64,000 nt of DNA. Source: Campylobacter concisus. GTDB lineage: Bacteria > Campylobacterota > Campylobacteria > Campylobacterales > Campylobacteraceae. The stretch covers positions 1,736,001 through 1,800,000 of the forward strand of contig NZ_CP049264.1 in NCBI RefSeq assembly GCF_003048875.2, written 5' to 3'. The stretch's first letter is position 1. Every line of letters begins with the position of its first letter. Position numbers and translations under genes: made by a program. The notes beneath the pieces were generated by a model that made no database searches, was not told where the DNA came from, and worked only from the letters and a program-made list of their open reading frames with translations. Shown here piece after piece: positions 8,794 to 17,818 of this stretch.

Positions 8794-9708
8794 ATGAACG
8801 CTTCAGAATTCATCTGGATGGATGGAAAACTAGTAAAATGGGACGATGCGAAAGTACACGTTCTAACTCACTCTTTGCACTACGCTAACGCCGTATTTGA
8901 GGGCACAAGAGCTTATAAAACAAAAAAAGGTCTAGCTATTTTTAGACTCAAAGACCACACAAAAAGACTTTTAAGATCAGCAAAAATGACCGTTTTAAAC
9001 GTGCCTTACACTGAAGAAGAGCTTGAAAAAGCACAGATCGAGCTACTTCGCGCAAATAAATATAACAGCAACGTATATATCCGCCCACTTATCTTTTTAG
9101 GATACGGCGTAATGGGCGTAGCGCACACAAAAGCACCAGTGCAAACTGCTATCGCTTCATGGGAGTGGGGCGCATATCTTGGCGATGAAGGCTTAGAAAA
9201 AGGCATCAGAGTTAAAATTTCAAGCTTTGCCAAACTAGCTCCTGCTGCTCAAATGAACAGAGCAAAGGCTAGCTCAAACTACCTAAGCTCACAAATGGCA
9301 AACTACGAAGCAAAAGAGGCTGGATACGACGAGGCGCTACTTCTTGATAGCGAGGGCTTTGTAGCTGAGGGTCCAGGCGAGTGCTTTTTTATCGTTGAAA
9401 ATGGCGCATTGATCACTCCACCAAACGACAACAGCCTACTTAGCATCACTCAAGATACAGTCATAAGACTAGCTCACGATCTTGACATCGAAGTAAGAAG
9501 AGAGCGCATCACAAGAGATCAAGCATACACAGCTGACGAGGCATTTTTCACAGGCACTGCAGCTGAAGTAACGCCGATAAATAGCATAGATAACCGCATC
9601 ATCGGCAACGGTGCTAGAGGCGAAGTGACAAAGAGACTACAAAAAGCTTACTTTGACGTAGTTTATGGTCTAAACAAAAAATACGAATCATTTTTAACAT
9701 ATATTTAA
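8794..9708 (+). CDS. ilvE: Branched-chain amino acid aminotransferase
   Basis: A 304-aa class IV PLP-dependent aminotransferase catalysing the last step of Leu, Ile and Val synthesis and the first step of their breakdown. The PLP-binding lysine is K158 in NRAKASSNYLSS. Other family hallmarks are HYANAVFEGTRAY near the N-terminus, EALLLDSEGFVAEGPGECFF, and FFTGTAAEVTPI. An RBS (GAAAGG) precedes the ATG. A 100-nt gap separates it from dsbA, so it probably has its own promoter. The SPFH gene follows after 16 nt. Confidence 0.95.
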   Translation: MNASEFIWMDGKLVKWDDAKVHVLTHSLHYANAVFEGTRAYKTKKGLAIFRLKDHTKRLLRSAKMTVLNVPYTEEELEKAQIELLRANKYNSNVYIRPLIFLGYGVMGVAHTKAPVQTAIASWEWGAYLGDEGLEKGIRVKISSFAKLAPAAQMNRAKASSNYLSSQMANYEAKEAGYDEALLLDSEGFVAEGPGECFFIVENGALITPPNDNSLLSITQDTVIRLAHDLDIEVRRERITRDQAYTADEAFFTGTAAEVTPINSIDNRIIGNGARGEVTKRLQKAYFDVVYGLNKKYESFLTYI

Positions 9709-9724
9709 GATTTAAAGGAACGAA

Positions 9725-10837
9725 ATGCCCGCTGATTTAAATGATTATTTCAACAAAAAAAAGCCAGGTAATGACAACAGGGGCTCAGGTCAAAATAACG
9801 ACAAAGAGCCACCTTTTAAAAAGGATTTTAAAATGCCAAATATACCAAGCGGCTTTGGCAAATTTGGTGCGCTAGCCTACATCATAATCGCCATTATCGC
9901 GATCCTTGCTATCACTCAGCCATTTAAAGTGATACACTCAGGCGAGGTCGGTATCAAAGCCACAGCGGGTAAATATGAGCCAAATCCTTTGCAACCAGGA
10001 TTTCACTTTTTTTTACCATTTATCCAAGATATCATCGTAGTTGATACTAGAGTTAGGATCATCAACTACACTTCAGGCGAAGATATGGGCGAGAGTTTGC
10101 AAAAGTCTTATCAGGGAGCTGGAATTTTACGCAAAAACTCTATCTCAGTTTTGGACGCTAGAAACTTGCCAGTTAGCATCGATATAACCGTGCAGTACCG
10201 CCTAAATCCAGAAAATGCACCGCAAACTATCGCCTCTTGGGGTCTTAGCTGGGAGAGCAAGATCGTTGATCCTGTCGTTCGTGACGTGGTTCGCAGTATC
10301 GCTGGTAAATACACAGCCGAAGAGCTACCGACAAAGAGAAACGACCTAGCTAGACAGATCGATGATGGCATAAGAAAAGACATCGACTCTCAGCCAAACA
10401 AGCCAGTCGAGCTTCTAACAGTGCAGCTTCGTGAGATCATCTTGCCTTCAAAGGTAAAAGAGCAGATCGAGCGCGTTCAGATCGCTAAACAAGAGGCCGA
10501 GAGGACAAAATACGAGGTCGAGCGTGCAAATCAAGAGGCCCTAAAACAAGCCGCACTTGCCGAGGGTAGCGCAAAAGCTGCGATCATCGAGGCAAAGGGT
10601 AAGGCCGATGCTATCAAGATCGAGGCTGATGCGACTGCGTATGCAAACAAAGAGATCGCAAAAAGTGTAGATCAAAATTTATTAAATTTAAAACAGATCG
10701 AGACGCAAAATAGGTTTAACGACGCTCTTAAAGAGAACAAAGATGCCAAAATTTTCTTAACACCTGGCGGAGCTGTGCCAAATATCTGGCTAGATGCAAA
10801 AGATAGGGCAAAAGCTAGCTCGGTTAGCGAAAGGTAA
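9725..10837 (+). CDS. SPFH/Band 7 membrane protein (prohibitin/HflK-like)
   Basis: A 370-aa prohibitin-homology protein. A polar, Gly/Asn-rich cytoplasmic N-terminus (1-40) leads into one membrane segment (about 47-66), the Band 7 domain (about 67-260; [23 protein letters not shown]), and a long Ala/Glu/Lys-rich coiled coil (about 255-330). Such proteins form large membrane-bound oligomers that scaffold or regulate membrane proteases. A homologue is common in campylobacters (Cj0268c-like). It sits between ilvE and hisIE with 2 nt to hisIE. A T8 tract at 10007-10014 lies in the coding sequence. Confidence 0.88.
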   Translation: MPADLNDYFNKKKPGNDNRGSGQNNDKEPPFKKDFKMPNIPSGFGKFGALAYIIIAIIAILAITQPFKVIHSGEVGIKATAGKYEPNPLQPGFHFFLPFIQDIIVVDTRVRIINYTSGEDMGESLQKSYQGAGILRKNSISVLDARNLPVSIDITVQYRLNPENAPQTIASWGLSWESKIVDPVVRDVVRSIAGKYTAEELPTKRNDLARQIDDGIRKDIDSQPNKPVELLTVQLREIILPSKVKEQIERVQIAKQEAERTKYEVERANQEALKQAALAEGSAKAAIIEAKGKADAIKIEADATAYANKEIAKSVDQNLLNLKQIETQNRFNDALKENKDAKIFLTPGGAVPNIWLDAKDRAKASSVSER

Positions 10838-10839
10838 AA

Positions 10840-11574
10840 ATGAATAGCGTAGCAAAAAGTATAGACTGGCAAAAGGTTAGTGGATTGCTCCCGGTGGTGG
10901 TTTGCGATCATGCTACAAACGAGGTTTTGATGCTTGCTTTTATGAACGAAGAAGCACTAAATTTAAGTCTATCTAGCCGCTACGCTCACTACTTTTCACG
11001 CACTAAAAATAGAATTTGGAAAAAAGGCGAAGAGAGTGGCAACACACAAGAGATCAAGGCTGCGTTTTTAGACTGCGACAACGACACTTTGCTTTTAAAA
11101 GTCATTCAAAATGGAGGCGCTGCTTGTCACACTGGGGCAAGGTCTTGCTTTTTTAACGAGATAAATTTAGAAAATTTAGAAATTTCTGATCAAAAATGCG
11201 AGGTTAAAAAGCCAAGTTACGGCGTCATTGACGAGCTTTATCACGTTATAGAAGATAGAAAGCTAAATGCTGACCCGCAAACTTCATACGTGGCAAGCCT
11301 TTTTAAAAAGGGTGAAAATCAAATTCTAAAAAAAGTTGGCGAAGAGGCTACGGAGCTTGTCATGGCGGCAAAAGAGCTTAGTTTTGCCAAGCAGATAAAA
11401 CAAGATGAGCAAAAAGCAAAAAATGACCTCATCTATGAAGCAGCTGATCTTTGCTTTCACGCACTTGTGGCACTTTCAGCCCACAACATACATCCAGATG
11501 CCGTCAAAAACGAGCTTGCAAGGCGTTTTGGCATGAGTGGCATCGAAGAAAAAAGATCGCGAGATGTTAAATAG
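10840..11574 (+). CDS. hisI: Bifunctional phosphoribosyl-AMP cyclohydrolase / phosphoribosyl-ATP pyrophosphatase
   Basis: HisIE, 244 aa, catalyses steps 2 and 3 of histidine synthesis. The N-terminal HisI half (about 1-115) carries the metal-binding region DCDNDTLL and the [14 protein letters not shown] signature. The C-terminal HisE half (about 130-240) shows [27 protein letters not shown] and [13 protein letters not shown]. Both domains look complete. It follows the SPFH gene by 2 nt, and its end overlaps the next gene. No other his genes are in the window. Confidence 0.95.
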   Translation: MNSVAKSIDWQKVSGLLPVVVCDHATNEVLMLAFMNEEALNLSLSSRYAHYFSRTKNRIWKKGEESGNTQEIKAAFLDCDNDTLLLKVIQNGGAACHTGARSCFFNEINLENLEISDQKCEVKKPSYGVIDELYHVIEDRKLNADPQTSYVASLFKKGENQILKKVGEEATELVMAAKELSFAKQIKQDEQKAKNDLIYEAADLCFHALVALSAHNIHPDAVKNELARRFGMSGIEEKRSRDVK

Positions 11575-12094
11575 CATCAAGCATAACATACTTTTCATAC
11601 TTCAAAACGCCAAACTTATCGACTTTCTAGCCTATGGTTGGGTCTTTTTAGCCTTTATTTTTATCGTGCTTTTAGGAATTTTCGTCGCGATAAAATCATG
11701 GTGGCAGATAGGATTTTTGTTTATCCTAGCTGGTTTTTTGGGACTTTTTGCAGGCAACTACTACGCAAACAAATATATAAATGAAAATCTAAGACCAGTT
11801 AGCATAAGCAAAATAAATACAAAACAGCTTCAATATGTAGATGCGTTGATGGTTGATTTTAACATCACAAATAATTCAAACTACACATTAAACGTTTGCA
11901 AAATCGAGCTTGGCTTCTACCTTGGTTCAAAGCAAAGCACGAGAAATTTTCTAAATTCGCTAAACCCTTTTGCTAAAAAAAGGATCATTTTAAATGAAGC
12001 GCTTTTGCCAAAGCAGAGCAAGCAGATAAGAGAATTTGTCAATGACTTTGCCTTCATTGACTACAATATCACCAAAAAAGCGGAGTGTTTTTGA
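11564..12094 (+). CDS. DUF2393-like membrane protein (first of pair)
   Basis: A 176-aa protein with two N-terminal membrane segments ([20 protein letters not shown] and [18 protein letters not shown]) and a soluble domain that resembles the DUF2393 proteins of Campylobacter and Helicobacter. The soluble part, with [17 protein letters not shown], looks like a beta-sandwich as seen in FxLYD-type domains. An earlier in-frame GTG at 11537 exists; the ATG at 11564 is more likely although its RBS is weak. It overlaps hisIE by 11 nt and shares the TGATG junction with the second paralogue. Function unknown. Confidence 0.7.
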   Translation: MLNSIKHNILFILQNAKLIDFLAYGWVFLAFIFIVLLGIFVAIKSWWQIGFLFILAGFLGLFAGNYYANKYINENLRPVSISKINTKQLQYVDALMVDFNITNNSNYTLNVCKIELGFYLGSKQSTRNFLNSLNPFAKKRIILNEALLPKQSKQIREFVNDFAFIDYNITKKAECF

Positions 12095-12645
12095 TGAGTT
12101 CAAACTACTTTACCATCGTTCATATCATCGTGCTTTTTGCGATCGCACTACTTTCTATTTTATTTCTTGTGCTCTCGCTTAGAGCCGAGCGAAAGCTATT
12201 TTTATCGCTACTTTTTACAAATATTTTGGTCTCAACCACGCTTGCCATTTTTTTGATGCTAGTTCTTGATAAATACACCAAAAAAGGCATAGTCGAGGGC
12301 GTAAAAAGCGAGCGAGTGTTAAGAAATGAAAGCATTGTATTTCGGGGTCAAGTAAGAAATGTCGGCAAATTTACCATTAGCAAATGCACCCTTACAATTA
12401 AGCTCATAAATCAACCGCTAAACAAAAACGATCTTGGCGGTGAGGCGCTATTTAAACCAAGCGGGATCTCATTTTTCTCATGGGTTTTTGGAGGCGATGA
12501 GGACGAGAGGCCAAACACTGTGGCATATAAATTTGACGTAGCTCAAAATTTGCCAAAGCAAAAAGCAGTTCCATTTACAGTGACTATGCCCTATCCGCCA
12601 TATTTTAAAAATGGCATGAATATCACAAAACTTAGTTGTTACTAA
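12094..12645 (+). CDS. DUF2393-like membrane protein (second of pair)
   Basis: A 183-aa paralogue-like partner of the preceding gene. Two membrane segments (IVHIIVLFAIALLSILFLVL and LFTNILVSTTLAIFLMLVL) precede a soluble domain containing FRGQVRNVGKFTISKCTL, again beta-rich. The start is the ATG in TGATG at 12092-12096, with GGAG eight bases upstream; the in-frame GTG at 12085 is less favoured. The tandem arrangement suggests a heteromeric membrane complex, which is inference. It ends before a bidirectional terminator shared with accC. Confidence 0.7.
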   Translation: MSSNYFTIVHIIVLFAIALLSILFLVLSLRAERKLFLSLLFTNILVSTTLAIFLMLVLDKYTKKGIVEGVKSERVLRNESIVFRGQVRNVGKFTISKCTLTIKLINQPLNKNDLGGEALFKPSGISFFSWVFGGDEDERPNTVAYKFDVAQNLPKQKAVPFTVTMPYPPYFKNGMNITKLSCY

Positions 12646-12760
12646 TAAATTTAGATAAATTTTTAGTATTTATTGCATTTTGTAGTTACAATCTGGCTAA
12701 ATTTCTCTTAAAATAGCTCAATCTAAAAATTTGGCTTATATAAAATAAAATTTAAATATG

Positions 12761-12801
12761 AAATTTTAAACCAAAGCCAAAAAGACAATGGTTTAAAATT
12801 T
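12761..12801. terminator. Bidirectional terminator between DUF2393 gene and accC
   Basis: A perfect 13-bp inverted repeat (AAATTTTAAACCA at 12761-12773 and TGGTTTAAAATTT at 12789-12801) with a 15-nt loop. It is flanked by A/T runs and lies between two convergent genes, so it can end transcripts from both sides. Confidence 0.75.
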
Positions 12802-12805
12802 ATTT

Positions 12806-14137
12806 TTAATGTCTTGAAAGATAGTTTGTATCGTAGTTGTTACTTAAAAAGTCTTTGTTTTCCATCATGGCGATGTGAAAGTCTTTTGTTGTTTTGATGC
12901 CGCTTATTATGAGCTGATCAAGAGCTACTTTCATCTTGTGGATGGCTCTATTTCTATCAGTGTCCCAAACTACGAGCTTGCCGATCATACTGTCATAATA
13001 CGGCGGTATAGAGTAGTCTTGATAGATGTGGCTGTCCATTCTCACGTTGCGGCCACCTGGGCAGACATATTTTGTGATCTTGCCAGGGCACGGAGTGAAG
13101 GTGTTTGGATCCTCAGCTGTGATCCTGCACTCGATCGCATGGCCTTTTAGCTCTATGCTCTTTTGTGACGGTAGCTTTTCGCCCTCAGCCACTTTTATCA
13201 TAAGCTCGATGATATCAAGCCCACTTACCATTTCGCTTACTGTGTGCTCGACTTGAAGTCTCGTGTTCATCTCAATGAAGTAAAAGTCTAAATTTTTATC
13301 AACCAAAAACTCAAACGTACCTGCTCCCTCGTAGCCGATCGCTTTTGCCGCTTTTATGGCAGTTTCATGTAGCCTCTCTCTTGTTTTTTCATCAAGTAAG
13401 ATGGCTGGGCTCTCTTCGATCAGTTTTTGGTGACGGCGTTGCATAGAACAGTCGCGTTCGCCTATGTGAAGCACGTTGCCGTGGCTATCGCCGATGATTT
13501 GAACCTCGATGTGGCGTGGATTTAGGATATATTTTTCCATATACATCGTGCCATCGCCAAATGCACTCATCGCTTCGCTCTCAGCAGACCAAAACGCTTT
13601 TTCTAAATCAGCCTCTTTTTCAACCACGCGCATACCGCGTCCGCCGCCGCCTGCCGCAGCTTTTAAGATGACAGGATAGCCGATCTTTTTGGCTAGCTCT
13701 TTTGCAGCTTTTGTATCAGCCACAGCGCCGTCTGAGCCAGGGATGACTGGCACGCCAGCTCTTTGCATGACCTGTTTTGCCTTACTCTTGTCACTCATCA
13801 AAGCCATCGCAGCAACGCTTGGTCCAATGAATTTGATCTTGTGGTGTGAGCAAATTTCAACAAAATTTTGATTTTCACTTAAAAAGCCATAACCTGGGAA
13901 GATAGCGTCTGCTTCGCTGATCTCAGCTGCGCTTATGATAGCTGGGATATTTAGGTAGCTGTCGCTTGAGCGCTCTTTGCCGATGCAGATGGCTACGTCG
14001 GCGTATTTTACGTAAAGCGCGTCTTTGTCAGCGGTTGAATAAACTACAACGGCTTCTTTACCCATCTCCTTTATCGTTCGCAAAGCACGAAGAGCGATCT
14101 CGCCGCGGTTTGCGATTAAAATTCTTTTTAATTCCAT
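12806..14137 (-). CDS. accC: Acetyl-CoA carboxylase, biotin carboxylase subunit
   Basis: A 443-aa ATP-grasp enzyme that carboxylates biotin on AccB in the first half of malonyl-CoA synthesis. It opens with the biotin-carboxylase fold (KRILIANRGEIALRALRT), followed by the ATP-binding glycine-rich loop KAAAGGGGRGMRVV and the active-site region EMNTRLQVEHTVSE. It overlaps the accB stop by one base (ATG at 14137), and the two are clearly co-expressed, as is usual. Length and motifs are complete. Confidence 0.96.
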   Translation of the reverse strand: MELKRILIANRGEIALRALRTIKEMGKEAVVVYSTADKDALYVKYADVAICIGKERSSDSYLNIPAIISAAEISEADAIFPGYGFLSENQNFVEICSHHKIKFIGPSVAAMALMSDKSKAKQVMQRAGVPVIPGSDGAVADTKAAKELAKKIGYPVILKAAAGGGGRGMRVVEKEADLEKAFWSAESEAMSAFGDGTMYMEKYILNPRHIEVQIIGDSHGNVLHIGERDCSMQRRHQKLIEESPAILLDEKTRERLHETAIKAAKAIGYEGAGTFEFLVDKNLDFYFIEMNTRLQVEHTVSEMVSGLDIIELMIKVAEGEKLPSQKSIELKGHAIECRITAEDPNTFTPCPGKITKYVCPGGRNVRMDSHIYQDYSIPPYYDSMIGKLVVWDTDRNRAIHKMKVALDQLIISGIKTTKDFHIAMMENKDFLSNNYDTNYLSRH

Positions 14138-14589
14138 TAATTTTTCTCCACGCCAAATAACGGCAATCCAAACTCAACTGGCTGTCCGTCAGAGACTAGC
14201 ATCTCAGTGATCTGGCAGTCAAACTCAGCCTCGATCTCGTTCATGATCTTCATAGCTTCGATGATGCCCACTACATCGCCTTTTCTCACTCTTTGACCTA
14301 CTTTTACAAATGGTGCAGCGCCTGGGCTTGGAGCAGCGTAGAAAGTACCTACCATAGGAGATTTTATGCTATCTTTTGGCGAATTTGCAGCTGGTTTTAC
14401 CTCTGAGCTAACGACAACATTTACAGGTGTTGGCGCTGGAGCTGCTGCTTGTGCCGCTGGCTTTGCAGGCGCGCAATAATCAGCAAATTTCTCTACCTCG
14501 ACCTCAAAATCACCACTTTTTATCTTGATATGATTCATCTCCATACCATTAAAAAATTCGATAAGCTCTTTTATATCTTCTTTTTTCAT
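14137..14589 (-). CDS. accB: Acetyl-CoA carboxylase, biotin carboxyl carrier protein
   Basis: A 150-aa BCCP. The N-terminal helix is followed by an Ala/Pro-rich flexible linker (about residues 40-70) and the C-terminal biotinyl domain. The biotinylated lysine is K114 in EAMKIMNE. It supplies the carrier for AccC and the carboxyltransferase. The bioB gene in the same window makes its cofactor. It is preceded on the same strand, after 85 nt, by a molybdate-type transporter pair that is not functionally related. Confidence 0.96.
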   Translation of the reverse strand: MKKEDIKELIEFFNGMEMNHIKIKSGDFEVEVEKFADYCAPAKPAAQAAAPAPTPVNVVVSSEVKPAANSPKDSIKSPMVGTFYAAPSPGAAPFVKVGQRVRKGDVVGIIEAMKIMNEIEAEFDCQITEMLVSDGQPVEFGLPLFGVEKN

Positions 14590-14674
14590 AGAAAATTCTC
14601 CTAAATTTTTATATAAGCCCCTAATTGTAGCGAAATTTAAATAAATTTAATTTTTAGCTGGCATAAAATTTGTG

Positions 14675-15334
14675 TTAAATCCTACTTTTTTCTAGCAAAT
14701 TTATAATAAAAAATAAGATAAAACTAAGCACAACTAAAACAAGGCTTAAAGCGAGTGCCTGATCGCTTCTGCCGTCATAGACTGCGTTGTAGATGGCAAG
14801 TGAGATGGTGTCTGTTTTGCCTATGATATTGCCACCTAAAATGAGCGTTATGCCAACCTCGCCAAGCCCTCGCGAGAGCGCTAGGATAAAGGCTGCTGTC
14901 ACGCTTTTTGCGATGCTTGGGAAAAGCACCAAAATGGCTGTTTGAAATTTATTTTTACCAAGGCTGTATGCTGCTTCACTTAGGCTTTTTGAAAGTGAGC
15001 TAAGCGCTGAAGCTACTGGCTTTACAAAAAGTGGCAGCGAGGCTATGAAAGCTGCTATCACAAGTGCTTTAAAGCTAAAGACGATCTCTAAATTTAAAGC
15101 CTTGCCGATGATGCCATTTTTGCCAAGCAGATAAAGCAGTAAAAATCCCGTCGCAATGGGCGGAAATATGAGAGGAAAGGTGACTATCATCTCCGCAAAT
15201 GCTTTAAATTTAGACCTGTTAAAAGCTAAAAAATAAGCTAGAGCCAACCCAAAAATAATGAGCAAAAGCCCCTGACACAAAACGACCTTTACACTTAAAA
15301 ATAGTGGATCAAATAGCCAAGAGAGCTCTTGCAA
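14675..15334 (-). CDS. Molybdate/tungstate-type ABC permease (ModB-like), second locus
   Basis: A 219-aa ModB/NifC-type inner-membrane permease with about five or six hydrophobic segments. The EAA loop is visible (SEAAYSLGKNKFQTAILVLFPS), followed by the family signature SRGLGEVGITLILGGNI. It follows its binding-protein gene by 8 nt, but no ATPase gene accompanies the pair; accB comes next. It may use the ModC encoded at 45289-46146 or an ATPase elsewhere. Molybdate and tungstate cannot be separated by eye. Confidence 0.85.
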   Translation of the reverse strand: MQELSWLFDPLFLSVKVVLCQGLLLIIFGLALAYFLAFNRSKFKAFAEMIVTFPLIFPPIATGFLLLYLLGKNGIIGKALNLEIVFSFKALVIAAFIASLPLFVKPVASALSSLSKSLSEAAYSLGKNKFQTAILVLFPSIAKSVTAAFILALSRGLGEVGITLILGGNIIGKTDTISLAIYNAVYDGRSDQALALSLVLVVLSFILFFIINLLEKSRI

Positions 15335-15342
15335 ATTTAACC

Positions 15343-16041
15343 TTATCTTATGCCAAATTTAGCGTAAATTTCTTTTGATCTCTCGCTTTTTAACTCGTCT
15401 ATAAATTTAACACAATCAGCCTTTTTCTCGCATCCTTCAAGCTTTGCAGCTACGATGTTTGCTGGAGCGTAAAGAGCTTTATCTATCAAGATAAAACTAC
15501 CAAATTCGTCCTTGTGTGCGTTTAGTTCAGTTTGGTTGATAAAGCCAGCATCAACCTCGCCGTTTAATATATAGGTAACGACCTGTGGCACGCCTGCAAC
15601 TGCTAAAATTTTATCCTTTAGCTCGCCCTCTAAGTTTGCTTTTTGCATAAACTCATTTGCTCTCTTGCCATAAACAGTCTTTGCCGCGTCTGGCATAGCG
15701 ATTTTTGTAAGCGTTTTTAGCTCGTCAATTTTTTCTATTTTCACGCCCTTTTTAGTAGCTAGCACCAAGGCGCCAGATCCTAAATTTACATATTCAGCAA
15801 TCTTTAGATCAGACTTTTTCAAAAAGTCCTCATCGCCCACGATCACGTCAGTTTTGCCCTCTTTTGCCTGCGCTATGATCGCTGTGATGTTTGCAAAAGA
15901 GGTGTCGATATTTACGCCATCTTTTTTGAGATTATGCGCGACTGCTTCGACTATCTTTTTATATCCACCGCCCGCGCTAACTAGCAAATTTTCATTGCCA
16001 AATGCAAAGACTGCTGCCATTAAAAGCAAAAATTTTTTCAT
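15343..16041 (-). CDS. Molybdate/tungstate-type periplasmic binding protein (ModA-like), second locus
   Basis: A 232-aa periplasmic solute-binding protein with a Sec signal (about 1-16) and a ModA-like two-lobed fold. Visible features are LLVSAGGGYKKIVEAV near the N-terminus, TDVIVGDEDFL, and VVTYILNGEVDAGFINQTEL, which matches the ModA hinge/ligand region. It is clearly divergent from the ModA at 44145, so the two may differ in oxyanion preference. The upstream region has ATATACT and ATATATT elements also found before modE. First gene of a modAB pair lacking modC. Confidence 0.8.
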   Translation of the reverse strand: MKKFLLLMAAVFAFGNENLLVSAGGGYKKIVEAVAHNLKKDGVNIDTSFANITAIIAQAKEGKTDVIVGDEDFLKKSDLKIAEYVNLGSGALVLATKKGVKIEKIDELKTLTKIAMPDAAKTVYGKRANEFMQKANLEGELKDKILAVAGVPQVVTYILNGEVDAGFINQTELNAHKDEFGSFILIDKALYAPANIVAAKLEGCEKKADCVKFIDELKSERSKEIYAKFGIR

Positions 16042-16080
16042 ATTTTTTCCTTTAAAAATAAAATTTCACGATTTTATAAA

Positions 16081-16110
16081 ATATACTCTTATATATTCTT
16101 AAAATATATT
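16081..16110. promoter_or_regulatory. AT-rich candidate ModE-type operator upstream of second modA-like gene
   Basis: ATATACT (16081-16087) and ATATATT (16091-16097), with another AATATATT just after, lie 40-70 nt upstream of the modA-like start. The same two 7-mers occur upstream of modE (43319-43325 and 43341-43347). ModE is known to control molybdate/tungstate transporters in C. jejuni. The spacing differs between loci and the base composition is very AT-rich, so this is only a candidate. Confidence 0.2.
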
Positions 16111-16139
16111 TTTACAATTTTACTCTTTTTCTAAAATGG

Positions 16140-16145
16140 TATAAT
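16140..16145 (+). promoter_or_regulatory. Sigma-70 -10 box before pncB
   Basis: A perfect TATAAT hexamer 23 nt before the pncB ATG, preceded by T-rich tracts as is usual for campylobacter vegetative promoters, which often lack a clear -35 box. Confidence 0.6.
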
Positions 16146-16168
16146 CTCGCAAAAACAAAAGGACAGAC

Positions 16169-17257
16169 ATGAACGAACTTGAGCTAAAGATGCAAGGCAA
16201 GATAGATAGGCTAACAGATAAGACTTTTAAGCTAGATCAAAGGATCGGCGAGGGCTACTTTACGGCGAAATATTTTCTAAAAGTAAATGAGATTATTAAG
16301 CAAAACCTGCCTGATCAGCACGTGACTATGCAGTTTTTTCAAAGGCGTGATGATATCGTGCTTTGTGGCATCGATGAGGTTTTAGCTATCATCAATAAAT
16401 TTGCCAAAAACCAAAGCGAGCTTGAAATTTACGCGCTTGATGATGGTGATATCATAAATGCAAACGAGCCAGTTTTAAAGATAAGTGGCAAGTATGAGAA
16501 TTTTGGTTTTTTAGAAAACGTCATCGACGCAACGCTCACTAGAAGAAGCTGCGTGGCGACAAACTCCAGAGATGTGATAAAAGCGGCAAATGGCAAGGAC
16601 GTCTTTAGCATGGCTGATAGACAAGACGACATCTGCACGCAGCCAGGCGACGGATATGCTTCATTTATCGGCGGTATAAAAAAGGTCGCCACAGACGCTC
16701 AGGGCGAGCTTACAGGGTTAAAAGGTGGTGGCACCATGCCTCACGCGCTCATTCAAATGTGTGGCGGAGACGTGGTGAAGGCTTGCCAAATTTACGCTAA
16801 AACCTTTCAAAACGAGCAGATCACGGCCTTGGTTGATTACAACAACGACGTGATAACAGATGCTTTAAAGGCTGCAAATGCCCTAAAAGAGAGGCTTGGC
16901 GCAGTTAGAGTTGATACTAGTAAAAATTTGATAGATAGGTATTTTGAAGGCAAAGATACGAGCAAATTTGACCCACACGGCGTTTGTAAGGAGCTTATAT
17001 TTGCCCTAAGAGAGGCACTTGATAAAGCTGGCTTTAAGCACGTCAAAATCGTCGTTAGCTCAGGCTTTAACCCACAAAAAATGAGTGAATTTGAGAAATT
17101 TAACACCCCAGTTGATATTTACGGCGTGGGAAGCTATCTTGTTAAAAATGACATTTGTGGCTTTACGGGCGATCTAGTCGAGCTAAACGGTAAAAGTGAG
17201 GCTAAATTTGGCAGAAAAAATTTCGCTTCAGATAGGCTAAAGAGAGTTAAATTTTAG
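16169..17257 (+). CDS. Nicotinate phosphoribosyltransferase family protein
   Basis: A 362-aa NAPRTase-family enzyme that would turn nicotinate plus PRPP into nicotinate mononucleotide for NAD salvage. The family features are TRRSCVATNSRDV, DRQDDICTQPGDGYASFIGG, GLKGGGTMPHALIQMCGGD and FNTPVDIYGVGSYL, close to the shorter archaeal/Gram-positive NAPRTase type. Quinolinate phosphoribosyltransferase (NadC) is a related fold, but the GTMPHA motif points to NAPRTase. A TATAAT box precedes it, and the RBS is AAAGGA. A lipoprotein gene follows after 8 nt. Confidence 0.82.
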   Translation: MNELELKMQGKIDRLTDKTFKLDQRIGEGYFTAKYFLKVNEIIKQNLPDQHVTMQFFQRRDDIVLCGIDEVLAIINKFAKNQSELEIYALDDGDIINANEPVLKISGKYENFGFLENVIDATLTRRSCVATNSRDVIKAANGKDVFSMADRQDDICTQPGDGYASFIGGIKKVATDAQGELTGLKGGGTMPHALIQMCGGDVVKACQIYAKTFQNEQITALVDYNNDVITDALKAANALKERLGAVRVDTSKNLIDRYFEGKDTSKFDPHGVCKELIFALREALDKAGFKHVKIVVSSGFNPQKMSEFEKFNTPVDIYGVGSYLVKNDICGFTGDLVELNGKSEAKFGRKNFASDRLKRVKF

Positions 17258-17265
17258 GAGAGAAG

Positions 17266-17763
17266 ATGAAATTTATAAAAATTTTAACGATTCTAGCGCT
17301 TTTACTGACCGCTTGCACCGCCGCAAACTATGCTAACGCCTTTGAAAAGGTTGGCATAGTTGAGGACGGAGTTTATCGCTTTAGTCAAAATGGCATCGGA
17401 GTCAAAAAAGACCTGCTTGTAAAGGTGATCTCCGTGCAAAATGCGGACAACTCGCGCAAAAAGATCATCTCCATGCTAAATATCCCTAAAAAGTCTAAAA
17501 TTACGGACTTTAAATCAAGCGACGCAGGCGTGATAGTCTGGCCATTTTACGAGTTTGAGGGCAAATTTATAACGACAATAATCGTTGAAAATATAAAAAA
17601 AGAAGATAGCGATCAAAAACTGCTTAAGATGCTAGAACTTAAGCATCCGTTTTACTCAACGCTCCAAGCTCGAAGAAAAGGGGCTAAAGACGCCATAGAC
17701 GTGAAATACGTGCTAAATTTCAAAGAGGCAAAGCTGGTAAAATCGTTTCAAAACCGCCCTTAA
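17266..17763 (+). CDS. Small lipoprotein of unknown function
   Basis: A 165-aa predicted lipoprotein. The signal peptide ends in a lipobox (LLLTAC) with the lipidated cysteine at C17. The mature part is basic, with mixed alpha/beta character and no recognised domain. AGGAGA precedes the ATG, and it sits 8 nt after the NAPRTase gene, with which it is probably co-transcribed. No function is proposed. Confidence 0.7.
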   Translation: MKFIKILTILALLLTACTAANYANAFEKVGIVEDGVYRFSQNGIGVKKDLLVKVISVQNADNSRKKIISMLNIPKKSKITDFKSSDAGVIVWPFYEFEGKFITTIIVENIKKEDSDQKLLKMLELKHPFYSTLQARRKGAKDAIDVKYVLNFKEAKLVKSFQNRP

Positions 17764-17818
17764 AACTTTATTTTAAATAAATTTCATTAAAATGGCGTAA
17801 TCAAAAAAAGGATCATCT

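Noticed and set aside
10007-10014. T8 tract in the SPFH gene as a phase-variation switch
   Set aside because: Eight T is short for slippage in campylobacters, which mostly use poly-G/C of eight or more, and such A/T runs are common in this AT-rich DNA. No poly-G/C tract of that length was seen in the window.
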